A stretch of 64,000 nt of DNA from positions 2,519,501 to 2,583,500 of the forward strand of contig JBBPUQ010000007.1 of NCBI GenBank assembly GCA_038501195.1. Reading direction: 5' to 3'. The notes under the pieces were generated by a model that was not told the DNA's origin, did not search any database, and was given only the letters and a program-made list of their open reading frames with translations. This DNA is from Nemania diffusa (taxonomy: Eukaryota; Ascomycota; Sordariomycetes; Xylariales; Xylariaceae). Shown here piece by piece: positions 46,376 to 58,649 of the stretch. Made by a program: the position numbers and the translations under genes. How positions within the stretch are numbered: position 1 is the stretch's first letter; each line of letters begins with the position of its first letter.

Positions 46376-49300
46376 TTCCACAGCCCTGAAATGCCATCGG
46401 CATTTGGCGAGAATTCCTACATCTTTCGGTTTCTTTATTTCCATCTTAGTTGTAGTGGTTCGTGATTATTCTCGGCCCAATCATTCACCGGCTTCATTTC
46501 TTCATAATCAACATGCACATACAGCACTTCCTTCTGTCACTGCGTCTGTGGACTACATAATGCGCAGATTTCACTCAAAGATGGTACTCAATTGATTTGC
46601 CAGCACGTTGCAGAGGTAAGTTGAAATATCGAAGTGTTTCACCTAGTGCACTCGTTTACCTATCATAGACCACTTAACTGACATCTAGTGAATGTCCAGG
46701 GCTTCTCACCGATGAATTTCTCCTGCAAACGAAGAAAAAAGAAAAGCAAAAAAAAAAAAGATATCCAACTACTGCCCTGACACATCCTCCATTTCTTGCC
46801 ATTATTTGGCTCGATTGAGACGGAAGTCCCGACGAGAACACTATTTCGACTGGAACTTCCTCTCATGATTAATCATAGTTTGTGATCTTCACGACTTTGA
46901 TCATTAATTTTTTTTTTCACCATTCTACGACGAACTGCCTGCCTTTCCCATTCTCTTCTGGACCACCTTCTAATATTAGCAATTCATCTAAACTTCTAGT
47001 CGACAAAGCAAAGACGATTCGGGATTCACACCTAAAATACCGGATCCTCGCAATGCTTGAAGATAGTTAGTTAGATAGCTAATGGAAGATTCAAATGCAT
47101 TATTAACCTCGGCCTTATAACCCCACGTGACACGTGTAAACGTTTAACTAACTATGTTTTACTAACTGCTAGATTAGATAGCGGTGCTTGGGGTCTACGA
47201 GATGGTGGTCCATATGTCGGGTATCGGCGAGATTGTGGTTGGTAGTGTACGTGACATGTTTTTATATTGATAGGTAACGTTGACGATATGTGTGCCTCTA
47301 ATAAATATTGCTTTTGCGATTTGATTTGCTGATTTGGCCAGAGATCTTTGTGGTGAGCGAGAGCCAACTAAGTACTAGCAAACGAACTGTAGCCAATGCG
47401 GGATTGGAAGTAGCGGATTTACGTAGCTTTGGTCATTATATTACAATTCAAGCAAGATTGGTTGGCCGGTTTGGATAATAGGAGTTTCGGCTCCGGGGGA
47501 GGAGGGGCTAGATTTAGAGATTAGTTGCCTAAAGTTTGGTTTGTGGTGAAGAAAACATGCTTAACGCTATATACTGAACAGCTAAACGATAATAATTATG
47601 GGATTTTGCATATTGTTGCATGCCTAGGACTTAGCCATGTGTTCTATCACGATTTTCCAACATCGAAGATACGTAGTATATCAATATCTTGGCTTTTTCA
47701 ATCGAGTTTAATATAGGTACGTATATGAAATAGACAGGTGGCATGTACGCAATATAGTGTTAAGTAGGTAGACACCTATATGGATGAAGTTGACGAAGTT
47801 ATGCAACCCGAATTAATCCTGTCTGCTAAGAAATGAACCCCTTCCATCTCTCCGCCTGAGACGCCATAGTAGCTCTATCTTCTTCCCATCCTAGCCGCAT
47901 TTCTTATCATAGTTTCTCCAAATGGCGACGAGGCGCTTTTCTTGGGGCGATTAGATTATTCTATCAGTAACTCGCTCGCAGCTGTCATTGGTAGGGTTGA
48001 GCTGATGGCGTGCGGCACGCGCCGTAGAGCGAGAGCAAATTAAAACAGGAGGGCTATTTTTATGCGAAGACGCGAGAAGCAACCTGCCACGAAGAGAGGT
48101 TGCGATAGCTTCGCGGTAGATATATCCGAACCCCTATGCTTGAGAAACCAAGTAGAGGGGCTCAGCGACAAAGCGGCACTCGAGCGCCGAGTAACCAACT
48201 CGACGCTGCGTAGATGGCTGTGTATATGCTAGTCTGTCTTGTCTATGGTCAAGTCCTAATATGATTCGGTAACTGGCACCAAATCGTTAGAATGGGTGCT
48301 GCTGAACCTGGGCTGCTGGTTTCTTCTATTTTGGACTTTATCCCTCAGCATGGAGACCTGGTACGTAAAGTCGAGATGCAGCGAGTCGAGTTAGGAAATG
48401 ATCGGTCTGGATAGCTAACGCCACCGCCGCTGGCGCTCGATGGTTAGGATGAGGAGGTTCTCCATAAGCCCGATTGCTCTCGCTTGTGATCGTTACTGCT
48501 CTTGTTATTGTTGTGCCATGGTTCTTTTGGCAGATGCGAGGCTGCGCCCCCTTGCTCACATTGCGATGCAATGTGCTTTTGATGTTGCATATAGATACCT
48601 AACACTTGTAACAAATGCGATAATTAAATGCCTCGTTTTTTCTAACATGTAATTTGAAAGGTATTTCACTGGTCACAGCTGTAGAAGCCTTTTCGGCGCC
48701 TCATCACTAGCTAGTTAGTTCTAGATAGCTTATGTCAGATTTTGTAAGTAAAAATGAGTTGTTCAGGGCGAAGGAGCGATAAATAATTCAATTAGCATAA
48801 ATAACCCAACAAAAAAAAGAAGATTGCATGTTCACCGCTGCTTACAACCGGCGGAGAAATGGGTGCTGGGGGCTCGGGAGAAAGCTTCAGCGATTCTATT
48901 TTTAGATTTCCCAGTTTCTACTCTAGACGGGGTGACACGTGTGTCGGCCTGAGGGAAGTTGGGTGACGCGTTAAGCGAAAACAGCAAACCATCCAATACC
49001 TACTATCGTAGGAAAATAGATATAGAATACCTACAGCATGCGATCGATGCTCAGCCTCAAGCTCACATCGATGCAACATACCCCGCCGTCACTGCAGGTC
49101 GTTTCATCGAGGCACATCTGACCCCAGTGGCAGCCTCTTAGACGACTCCGATCCACAGATTGTACAGAGTAGGTAGCGCGTAACGCCGGTTTGATGAAAT
49201 TTCTCCCTCGCTGGCTAGTGTATATACCCGTCTTGGTGAGGTCAGCAAATTATGCTGCGATTATCGTGTAAGCACGGGAAATGATCTCATCCGGGCGCCC

Positions 49301-50781
49301 GAAATAACTAACAGTCTAACTACAATAGAATCCTCGAGGCCTCGAATCCATGTCGAGTAATAATAATTAGAGCGCCCTAATAATTTCATACTGTAAACTA
49401 AGTGAGATGTAAGTACCGCAGATAGTGTAGGACAGAATGATGAACCCAATATGTTACAACCATCGGAACTGGATGAGCCAACATAAATACACTTGTGCTA
49501 TCCTGTACCATACTTAGTTTAACAATCGTCTACATAATACTTGTAGGTGGTATCGGATTCGAGACCAGCAGCGATCGACGGTAGCATTGCAGGGCCCACG
49601 CTAGCAGGGGATAATCGGCCGGACCAGGGGCCGGACCTTCAGCTAACAGACCGCACGCACTCAGCCGCAACCGAGCTGGTAAGCCCTATAGGCTCCCCAT
49701 TCGCTGTGAGGCTTGGGTTGGACCCATAGCATCGTCTAAAAGACTGCGGTGCAGGGGCGTCCCCTACATGCTGCCTCCGCGGTTCTGTATCAGAGCGCAG
49801 CACTAACAGATACTATGCATATGAGCTGTTCCCATATTCTGTGTAAATGACCACAAAAGCTTTTTAGTAGGTAGCTGGCCGATTTTCTCTACTGTAGGTA
49901 GGCGTTAGTGGACGGAGCTGTGAAGCTTAGGCTGACGCCAGGGCATATATCATCTTGGCTGTAGTGTATCGACACAACACCTACGCATAAGTATCTACCC
50001 ATACTCCGTATGACATAGTAGGCTATTAAAAGATGACAACAATCTTGGGAACGAACCACTACGGCAGTTAATCGGCTAGCCTTACGCATACACGGTAACA
50101 TGCCTAGGATGCATGCTTACCATGCAGAGTGAAATTGTGTTTGGTGCAAATCGTCCCAACCAACGAGAAGGCGCCCTTGGTCCGCGTTTGCGGTACTGTC
50201 TTACCTTTTTATCGCCGTGGCATGTAATTAGTGTCCATGGCATCATAGCATTCATTCATTGGTGGAGCTGCAGCGAATAACGAATACTTTAGTGGGAGGC
50301 TATGCAGCTATTCGCGCTAACTAACGCCTGTCTCTTAGTCTGGCTGAGATCTGGCTGAGATATAGAAAAGACTTAGCTCCCCGCCTCCGAGCTAGTGGCC
50401 CTCTTTGACGATTTATTCCATTCAAGAACAGGCTGGCCGCTACCGAACTTGTCTACAAGACCTTCCAACCGGGATACCTGATAACTATGGCCATGTCAAG
50501 AATCATGTTATGACGCAAGATATACATATATACACCTACAACCAAGAGAGACGGGTATCAAGCACTGGAACCACCAGCCTATCATTTCGGCCCAACGCTT
50601 TATTATATCTGCAGCTACAGTTACAGCACTCCAGCGACCGTGGGAGCTTTCTCGGTCGGAATTGGAACCGTGTGGCAGAAATCGAAGGCACAGAACTTGG
50701 TCCGATACATACAACTAGAGGATGCTGGGATCACATCGTGACAATGCGCACTTTAACCGTTCTGGGTGGAGGAAGAGGGTG
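46376..50781. other. 4.4-kb intergenic region
   Basis: The Argonaute 3' flank, then AT-rich sequence with isolated frames below 75 codons that have no recognisable product. A GC-richer patch lies near 48000-48200. I see no gene, tRNA or element ends here. Confidence 0.5.
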
Positions 50782-52237
50782 ATGCTGCCGTGTTGGATCA
50801 TCCAGGTCCTCATTCTGCTGAGCTTGATGGGCCTGTTCTCTTACCGCCTATCGTACACGGTGAATACTTGGGAAGACCAGGAGAGCAAGGGAGACGTGCC
50901 CGTGGTTGAGTTTGTGTAAGTGCCTCGTCACAGGAGATGTTTGCGGACCCTCGATGTAACCCCGAGAATAAGCTACTCGTCTGGTTGGTCGAATCAAGGG
51001 ATAGAAAATACTGACCGGCTTTGCATAGATGGGAAGTTGCGAATATAGGGTTCTCGCTGGTATCCCTCGTCGTAACGTTTATCTCAATAGCGAGATTCAT
51101 CGCTGAAGTATTGACACCGCTGCCTTTACTATTCGGCTGCATTTTGAATGTCGTACTCTCAAGCGTAGTCTTGGCTCTGGACATCGTCATCTACGTCCAG
51201 CGGAAGGATAAGAATTATTCGGTCATAGGATTAGGCCTCGATGCCGCGCTAATGTGCGTGTTTGCTCCCTCCATTCCCTCCCTACCCACAAAAAGAACAG
51301 TCGTGCTAATACTCCCGTTAGATTCTTCACTTTAATCCCCCTGGTCTACGCAATAATCATCTACCGCCGCCTGCTAGACTACGACGAATACCACCTGCCA
51401 GGCAACCACAAGGCCTTCGGCTTCACCGCCATCGAAGAGGGCGTCGAAGACCGCTACTCGGCCTACCTAAGCCCCTCCTCCCCCTACGACGCGCCCCTCG
51501 GCACCACGACGACGGTAACAAGCGGCGAGCCGCAGACCCGCGGACGCTCCATCTCGATCGGCAGCCGCCGCATCTCCCTCTCCTTCACCAACGGCGCCTC
51601 CATCTCCCCCATCCCTTCCCCTCCCCTCCCCGCCGCCACCACCACTACCACCACCACGCCACCCCTCGAACGCCCGGCCAGCTACGACCACAAGCGCGAC
51701 ACGCAGTTCGAGGCCTACGCCGCGCGCCGCGCGAGCCAGAGCCAGCGCCTCAGCGGCGGCGGCGGGTCCTACGACGGGCTCTCACTGCACGACGACGTCA
51801 GCCGCGCTCTGGGCGACGAGTTCGGCTTCGGGCACGCCTCGCCGCCAGCGCGGGAAGTCCTCAGCCCCGGCCACGTCGCGCGCCCGCGCGTGAGCTCGCT
51901 CGGGCGGCAGGTGAGCTACGAGGCCGTGCTCGCGGGTCCTGTGGTGGTCGTCACGACGCCGCCCGAGGAGGAGGACGGGCTGCGGCGGGGGCGCAGCCTG
52001 AATCTGCGGAGCGTGCCGGAGGAGGAGGAGGGGGCGCGTCATCATGTGGGGGAGACGGCGCACGGCGGGAGGAGGAGGGCGGTGAGCGAGAGCCAGCAGG
52101 CGTTGCTAGGGGAGAGTAGTGGCGGTGGCATTGGTAAGGTCGGGGGCGGGCGGGCGAGTCCGGTTGCGGCGATTGGGCGGGTGGAGGGGCTTGAGGAGAT
52201 CGAGCTCGAGAGTCGGAAGAGGAGGCGAGATTCGTGA
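50782..52237 (+). CDS. four-span fungal membrane protein with long disordered tail
   Basis: Exons 50782-50915, 51029-51253 and 51322-52237 encode 424 residues. Four hydrophobic helices occupy the first ~140 residues: WIIQVLILLSLMGLFSYRL, IGFSLVSLVVTFISIARFI, LPLLFGCILNVVLSSVVLAL and GLDAALIFFTLIPLVYAII. The topology ends with YRRLLDYDEYHLPGNHKAFGF, conserved in ascomycete proteins I recognise only as an uncharacterised group. The remaining ~270 residues are disordered, Ser/Pro/Thr/Gly-rich, with Arg-Ser motifs (RGRSISIGSRRISLS) that look like phosphorylation sites, and are encoded by very GC-rich DNA. Function unknown. An in-frame ATG at 50722 would add 20 hydrophilic residues; I prefer the start that leads straight into the first helix. 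Confidence 0.75.
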
Positions 52238-53188
52238 TACCCAACTGCTTTTTAACCTTTTTTGGCGGGTTTAAAATCTTGTGTCATTCTTTCACGGGAT
52301 GGGACATCTTAGTCTGCTTTTATTTTCGTTTTTATTTTTGGGTTATGCAGGCAGGCAGGCAGGGGCGTCTGGCATATTAGCTTGGCGTTGTTGGACTCTG
52401 AAAGTTGGGGTCGGATGGAATGTGCAATGGGATGATCCCATGCATGTATTTATGAGTTACTGAGGCAGGTTTAGGTGTTGAACGTATTGTTCTCTATTAC
52501 TGAATATGGAGCTTCCTGCGTAGTCTATTACTCAATGTTATGATCACCACTTCACTCTCGACGAGGGACGCGTGTCTGCTCACTCAAATATCGCAATGTT
52601 GCCAACACCTTTTAATTTTAAACGGTCCGGGGACATGAGAGACTAAGTATGTTGTTAGAAGACCAATATAGCCGGCTAAGAATCTCTACGAGATGCTTAA
52701 TGACCCAACGTAGATACTTCGGTTCATCTGAATCTAGTTGCGCTTCCTCCTATCCCTTATCTCAGGTGCCCTTTTTACCTTGATTTCTTGAGTGATGTCA
52801 TATCTCATATTTGTTCAATATTGTTTTACTCGCTCACGAATACATTCCAAGATTAGTTAGTTTACTCCTAAAGCTCGACGACTAGTTGCAACAAGCCACT
52901 GCGTCACGCAAGGTCAAGTCATATCCACGTATTGTGTGGGACTAACTGCTCGGGGTGAGGTTATATTATTATCTTAAGTTGTAGTATAGTTCCCAAGGCT
53001 AACCTTTGTCGGTCAAGCGTGTCGTATCCGTTCCCCCATTAACAATTGACAGTTATTCCTCTATTTAGGTGTGGTAGCTTCCGTAATGGTGCCATCTAAC
53101 GGGGCTGAAGCATGAGGCCGTTCGGCTCGTATATACGTTTGGTCCTCCGAGCTCTTTTGGAGGAGTAGTTGTTTGCTCAGGCATCGAT
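52238..53188. other. intergenic
   Basis: About 950 bases between convergent genes. It includes short GCAG repeats (GGCAGGCAGGCAGGG near 52352). No gene is seen. Confidence 0.6.
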
Positions 53189-53410
53189 TTACTGGCTGGC
53201 GGCCTTGTAAACACCATCGGTGCTGAATGGGACGACATCTCCGTTCTGTGTGCTCATGGCAGCACCCTGAACCTGGACGGTACTAGCTTGTCGGACAACT
53301 TTGACTGTGCGCTTGGTCAGACAACTGAAATGGACCATCTCTGTGGATTACTTACCAAACTGGCCCATGGCAACAGTGAAGAGGGCAAAGAGGGCGACGG
53401 TGTACTTCAT
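53189..53410 (-). CDS. small secreted protein, 56 residues
   Basis: Two exons read leftward, 53410-53356 and 53304-53189, give 56 residues. The first exon is a textbook signal peptide (MKYTVALFALFTVAMG). The 51-base intron has GTAAGT and a GCACAG acceptor and splits a Gly/Val codon in phase 1. The mature part is short, free of cysteine and rich in Gln, Val, Thr and Ser (VKVVRQASTVQVQGAAMS). The start has a typical A/T-rich leader of a highly expressed gene. The layout resembles small wall-associated or secreted peptides common in ascomycetes; the function is unknown. It was found by eye because the exons are short. Confidence 0.72.
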
Positions 53411-54798
53411 TTTGACTGATTTTTTGTTTGTTTGATGCTTCGAAGCTGAAAGAGAGATATAGGTCGGCCGGCGACGAGCAAGTGTAAATAGTTTACAAGG
53501 AAGAGAAGGTTTGGTCTATTAGAAGAGACTGAAGTGTGAATGAGAATGGAATGAGAGATGAATTTTACCTTGGCAACACACGGGATAGAGCAGCTTTTGT
53601 ATCATCATGCGGGCATCTACAGGATCTCTACGATCTCAGCGATACGGCTGATTGATCAGCGGCGCGCTCACTCATTCACTCACATCAGGGGCTGTACGCA
53701 GTACGTACATACTCAGCACTCCCCCTTACAGATCCTCGACGATGATGAGCGCTTCTGATACGCACCCGAGAGGTTCATCGAGAACATAGGAGGAGGCACC
53801 GAATTAGGCAGTGCCTAAAACGGCCATCATTTGAAGCTTGGCAAGGATCTGAATATTACCAGTATCGTAGGCCCCACCAAATAAACATTTAGAAATCTAG
53901 GAAACTCGAGCCGGTGATTGGTTGCCAGCGGAGCCCAGCAACGAAACAAAGAACTTCATAGGCCGGATCCTTTGGGGTTTCATGGCCAAAAGCCGTGCCG
54001 GGAGGGGCGGGAACCGGGGTCTGCCGGGGTATGAGACGACAGCTGTAACGCGACATGGCCATGCTTGTCCCGCCTTGCCCTGCTCTGCCTGCTCTGCCTG
54101 CTCTGCCTGCCTCGCCCTGCGCTGGCGAGCAGGCCCTGCGCGCGCGAAGAGAAACGAATCGTGTCGATCATCTTACATCCGACGAAGTCTCGACTCCTTG
54201 TCTGCCGGGCGCCGGAGATTCCGTGTTACAGAAGCTTGGCATGCGTTCACGTCAAATCTTGTTTGATGCCAAGCGATGTTACCAACAGCAGGGAACACGC
54301 GTCATCTCTCGTTTCGACAGTATTAATAACAACAACAGTCATCCCGAGCGTTTACAATACGAAGGATGCAGTTATGCGACAACAAGGTTGCAAACAAGAC
54401 TGCAGTTCAGACCGCTGTTTGCAAGAAAGCGTGAGAGGAGAGCAAGCGAGCTTACGGAGATTGCACCGATGGAAGACGAGACGATCCCCCTGAAAGTTGT
54501 CCGTTTACGGTAGATGCAATAATTAAAGATTGTAGAACCCCGATTAGAGAATAACACATTATCGGGTATGGTTAGTCATCAAATTTCACAGCATTGGCCA
54601 AATCTGTCGCTATGATCTGAAAGCTTTTCGGCCTTAACAATGTTGCTCTACGAGTGCATGGTAGCACCTCTCCATCTAGCGTTCAAATGCTCGCTGCAGA
54701 GTTCTCGGGTTTGAGCTGTGTTAGTAACAGTGGTTTTATGTCATCTTTGACAGGGTCTTACTAGGAAGATTTTCTCGGATTTGTCTGGTGACTTCAAG
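53411..54798. other. intergenic, with a 9-bp tandem repeat
   Basis: Promoter of the small secreted protein at the left and of the Rieske fusion gene at the right. GC-rich frames near 53980-54500 are overlapping and lack any family. A tandem repeat at 54081-54107 lies here. No gene supported. Confidence 0.55.
54081..54107 (+). repeat. 9-bp tandem repeat, three copies
   Basis: Three perfect copies of TGCTCTGCC in a row, followed by diverged copies. Not in a supported gene. Confidence 0.85.
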
Positions 54799-56139
54799 AT
54801 GTCTATCATTGACATTGGCCTGGCTGAGGACCTCACACACTCGCGGTATGCGATTGTATTATCAACCGGCAAGCGACTCGTGTTGTTCCGCTTGCCCCGC
54901 ATCGGCCAGCCAGATACGCCAGCCGTCGTCGCAGGTCATGACTGGGTCTATTATGCCATGGAGGCTGAATGTCCGCATGCTGGTGGCCCAATGTCCGATG
55001 CGCATATAGACATCGAGGATTCCTCATATATCGCATCCTGTCCTTGGCATGCCTATGACTTCAACCTTGGTACCGGTGAGTCCAGCTACGGCATCACAGC
55101 CTGCACTTACCCCGTTCATCTACAGGATGGTCGAGTGCTGTTGCAGTTTGCTGGAACAGAGGATGCGCAACTGTCTACAATTCAAGCTGTCAGCGAGAAG
55201 GTCAAGTTCAAACACGGCCCAAGAGAAAATGCCACGGGTTTGCCCGTATATCTCAGTGACGACGCTACTCTATGTGAATGGTGTGTCCACATCTTAAATA
55301 CGGCCGACCCTGAGCATAAGATTGAACTCACAACACATCTCTTTTCTTTATTTGCTACGCGGGAACAATCCCCGACACCGATGGCCCTTGGTGCCGGCAC
55401 GACCACAGCCCCTGATGAGCCTCCAAGGCAGGATCTCCGGGAGGTGAAACCTGGCCAGATGCCCAGAGCCGGCAAGGGAGGAACCCTCAAGAGTAGAGTC
55501 ACTATGCTGCATGCGCTAGCAAATATAGAGCAATGGGCCATCGACCTCGCAATTGATATATGCGTGAGGTTCGCCACGTTCCAAACCACTGCGTCGGCCG
55601 ACTCGATTTCTCGACATCTACCTCGGACCTTTTACTACGACTGGCTCAAAGTGGCTAACGATGAGGCTAAACATTTCTCACTACTACGCGCTCGGCTAGA
55701 GGAGCTAGGAAGCCGTTTCGGGGCGCTGCCAGTGCACCACGGATTGTGGGAGTCTGCCACGATGACGGCACACGATCTGCGGGCGAGGATAAGTGTCATC
55801 GCTCTCGTTCACGAGGCCCGCGGTCTAGATATTAATCCTCTGACCATCGATAAATTCCGTATTGCTGGAGATCTGGAGAGCGTCGAGGTCATGACAATCA
55901 TTCACAATGACGAGATCACCCATGTGACGACGGGCCACCGATGGTTGACGTGGATTTGTCAGCAAGAGGGCACAGATCCAGTGCAAGTCTTCCGGAGCAA
56001 CGTGCAGAAACATTTCAGAGGTGCTATCAAGGGGCCTTTTAATACAGATGCTAGGCAACAGGCCGGCATGGATAGGAGTTATTACGGAGATCTAGCGGGA
56101 CTTCCAGGTGGCAGAGGAGAAGTGATTGCTGGTGGCTGA
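54799..56139 (+). CDS. Rieske [2Fe-2S] / DUF455 ferritin-like fusion protein
   Basis: A single exon of 446 residues. The N-terminal ~120 residues form a Rieske ferredoxin-like domain with the full ligand set, C-P-H-A-G-G (Cys58, His60) and S-C-P-W-H (Cys81, His84). After a linker, residues ~160-420 are a DUF455 ferritin-like helical domain: a first helix with HALANIEQWAIDLAID, then DWLKVANDEAKHFSLLRARL, VHEARGLDINP and the last helix IIHNDEITHVTTGHRW. The repeated Glu and Glu/His residues would bind a di-iron centre. The fusion suggests that the Rieske cluster feeds electrons to the di-iron site of an oxygenase or oxidase. Substrate unknown. The ATG at 54799 precedes MSIIDIGLAEDL; no ATG lies upstream in frame. 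No signal peptide. Confidence 0.88.
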   Translation: MSIIDIGLAEDLTHSRYAIVLSTGKRLVLFRLPRIGQPDTPAVVAGHDWVYYAMEAECPHAGGPMSDAHIDIEDSSYIASCPWHAYDFNLGTGESSYGITACTYPVHLQDGRVLLQFAGTEDAQLSTIQAVSEKVKFKHGPRENATGLPVYLSDDATLCEWCVHILNTADPEHKIELTTHLFSLFATREQSPTPMALGAGTTTAPDEPPRQDLREVKPGQMPRAGKGGTLKSRVTMLHALANIEQWAIDLAIDICVRFATFQTTASADSISRHLPRTFYYDWLKVANDEAKHFSLLRARLEELGSRFGALPVHHGLWESATMTAHDLRARISVIALVHEARGLDINPLTIDKFRIAGDLESVEVMTIIHNDEITHVTTGHRWLTWICQQEGTDPVQVFRSNVQKHFRGAIKGPFNTDARQQAGMDRSYYGDLAGLPGGRGEVIAGG

Positions 56140-56899
56140 ACAGGGGGAAGATGTGTGGCGCTCCCTCAGCAACTGCGTGAAATTCTTATTTCTCATGGAG
56201 CAAGCTATCTATCTGGCATTCCTTCTATCTGACTCATGACATAAAGCTCTGATGCCTGCCTATCTTTCTCTCCCTAGGATTGAGTGTAGAAATCCCGGCT
56301 TAGACTCCGAGTGAGTCGTCGTTGCGGTGATCGAACTTGGCACACGACAATTGGCAGAGACAGATACCCAGGAACAATACCTAACCTACATAGAAGGTAT
56401 CTATGTACACTCAGGAGTGCACATGCATGCATGAATTCCCATCATGTGCCTGGCTGCCTTTGTGGCACGCTGAGTCGCTACCCTATTCGTCCCTCGCTAG
56501 GGAGCTTACGAGGAGGGGCAGAGGAGGGGCATATGGGTATATGGGGGTCCCATAAGGGAACAGATTGGGGGCCTTAGGCTCAGCCCAATGGCGGGGCAAG
56601 CGAGGCTAAGCGCGCTAACACGGGCTCGCTGCATTATCGCGGTACCTACCACTGGCTACCAGGCATGCTTAAAAGAGCGGGGTCAACAGTCGACCCGACT
56701 CGTAGTTTCACTCACATCATTTAGCTTCCCGATGATCCGTGACGAGCATGATACACGTCTCCTTCTTCTATACTTTTTCCTAGCCTAGGTAGTTTTTTGA
56801 CACTCTCTCTACATGCTCTTCGGTCGTCCGCTTTTTCTTCGGAACCCTCCACGAACATACTCTTATTCTTCGTCTCTTCCGCCCTCTTGTTAAAGCAAC
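56140..56899. other. intergenic
   Basis: The Rieske fusion 3' flank, a repeat-like GGAGGGGCA patch near 56510-56530, and a C/T-rich leader before the AMMECR1 gene at 56900. No gene seen. Confidence 0.6.
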
Positions 56900-57697
56900 A
56901 TGGCGAACGTCTCCCATTGTCTCTACTGCTTCGAGTCTCTAGCTGCTCACCTCGAATCTCGCAAGTCACTGACCCTCGAAGATGTGCAAGGGCTGTGGGA
57001 GAAGTACTGTAAAGATGCCGATGTAATGTCAAAGAAACAGTTACCCGCTCTACGTCGTATTGCCGACAGCTCTTCCTCGGCGAGTGGCCCATCTACGCCG
57101 TCTTCGGGTTCGACGCTCTCGTTGGACAACGACACTCCCGCAACATCCACGTCTTCTTTACCTACTACCGAGGCCCGTGTGATCACCGAGTCTCCGCTCT
57201 TCGTAACATGGAACACGGTCTCTCCGGGATCAGGGCACACGTCACTTCGAGGATGCATTGGGACATTCGAGGCACAAGAGCTGGACGAGGGACTCTCTTC
57301 TTACGCCATCACCTCGGCAATTCACGACATGCGGTTTGACCCCATCTCCAAACGGGAACTGCCGTCGCTTGAGGTGGCTGTCACCCTCTTGACTGACTTT
57401 GAGGACTGCGACGACGCCCTAGACTGGGAGCTCGGAACCCACGGTATACGGATCAGCTTCATCGACCGTGGCCGACGATACGGCTCCACGTACCTCCCAG
57501 ACGTGGCACCGGAACAGGGCTGGACGAAGGAAGAGACACTGGTCAGCCTCATGCGGAAGGCCGGTTGGATGGGCCGGAGAGACAAATGGCAAGACATCGA
57601 CCTCAAGGTCGTCCGGTACCAAGGCAAGAAGGAATCGTTGCAATATCCTGAATACAAGCACTGGCATGACTGGGTCGAGTCGACCGCCAGCGCATAA
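56900..57697 (+). CDS. AMMECR1-domain protein
   Basis: A single exon of 265 residues. The AMMECR1 domain runs through most of the protein: HCLYCFESLAAHLE at the N-terminus, the hallmark LRGCIGTF (residues 116-123), SAIHDMRFDPISKRELPSLEV, and GTHGIRISFIDRGRRYGSTYLPDVAPEQGW. A Ser/Thr/Pro-rich insertion of about 45 residues (residues 55-100) interrupts the domain near its start, a usual feature in fungi. The domain is conserved from archaea to humans; its biochemistry is unresolved. The start is the first ATG after a pyrimidine-rich leader. The identification is secure, the function is not. Confidence 0.92.
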   Translation: MANVSHCLYCFESLAAHLESRKSLTLEDVQGLWEKYCKDADVMSKKQLPALRRIADSSSSASGPSTPSSGSTLSLDNDTPATSTSSLPTTEARVITESPLFVTWNTVSPGSGHTSLRGCIGTFEAQELDEGLSSYAITSAIHDMRFDPISKRELPSLEVAVTLLTDFEDCDDALDWELGTHGIRISFIDRGRRYGSTYLPDVAPEQGWTKEETLVSLMRKAGWMGRRDKWQDIDLKVVRYQGKKESLQYPEYKHWHDWVESTASA

Positions 57698-58649
57698 TAG
57701 ACATGTCATTAATGCGTTACTACAATTGTTCACTTGAAGCACGGCGTATATGAAAGGATAGGCGGGTCTTCTTTTTTTTCCCCGGCGTAAAGAAGTTTAT
57801 GGCGTTCTCGACAGATGGGTTGGGTACAGACAAGGAGCACCGGTTCTCATACATATTTGATAAAGGTAGATGACCTTTTTTTCACTCAAACCTCGTAGCT
57901 TGATCTCATAAACCAATACAACAAGATCAAATTGCAAAGAGGGCCTTATTTTCAGCGACTACAACTCCTTAAATCATTCACTTGTAGTAGGTCTTCGGCG
58001 AATCGAGGATTTCTATCCCTCCCAATACAGCTGTTTGAATAACCTACCTCGCCCTTTAGGGCCGTGGCATTGGGATTTGTTAATCCAGCCCCTTTTAGCC
58101 ATTTTTAATTGCATCAGTCTTGGCAAAACGTGGCTCTGCCAAAGCTTTCGGGAACATTACATTCTTATAATACCGTATCACGGATGCGGTAGAACACAAA
58201 AATGAACTAGAATTCTTATCAGAGACATAAGCCACGAGAGCTTGAGTCATGGAGATTAGCACCAGGGCGAGGGAATCGATAGGTCTGCTGGAAACGGATC
58301 CTATATAAGACGATCTCGTGCCATCAGATCCAATGTCTCGGATGCAGGGCAAGACACTGACTCTGATCTATCTGCTATTAACAGCGCCTCAACGGCCCCT
58401 GCATTCCTATGTGTTTCCTGGTCGATCAGCCATCGAATCCCCATTCCGTCACCGCAGGCTTCACGATGGCGGAGTCGACGTCTTCAACAGCGGGCGTCGC
58501 ACGTCTACTTCCTCCTTCCTTTCCTACCTCTCTCTTCCTTTTCCGTTCTCTAGTCTTCTAAGCCTCGCAATCACAGAATTGCACCATCACCCACTCCTAC
58601 CTTCTTCACCCGACGCTCCAGGCACAGACCTGGCATCCAGCTGTTTCTC
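57698..58649. other. intergenic
   Basis: About 950 bases between the AMMECR1 gene and the second aspartic protease. The last 200 bases are C/T-rich, as expected of a fungal leader. No gene seen. Confidence 0.6.

Noticed and set aside
51467..52244. Frames antisense to the disordered tail of the four-span membrane protein
   Set aside because: Low-complexity shadows of a GC-rich tail; no start or domain of their own.
53980..54513. Overlapping plus-strand frames of 114-152 codons near the 9-bp repeat
   Set aside because: Several frames are open at once through GC-rich repeats; no family, no splice logic, no conserved motif.
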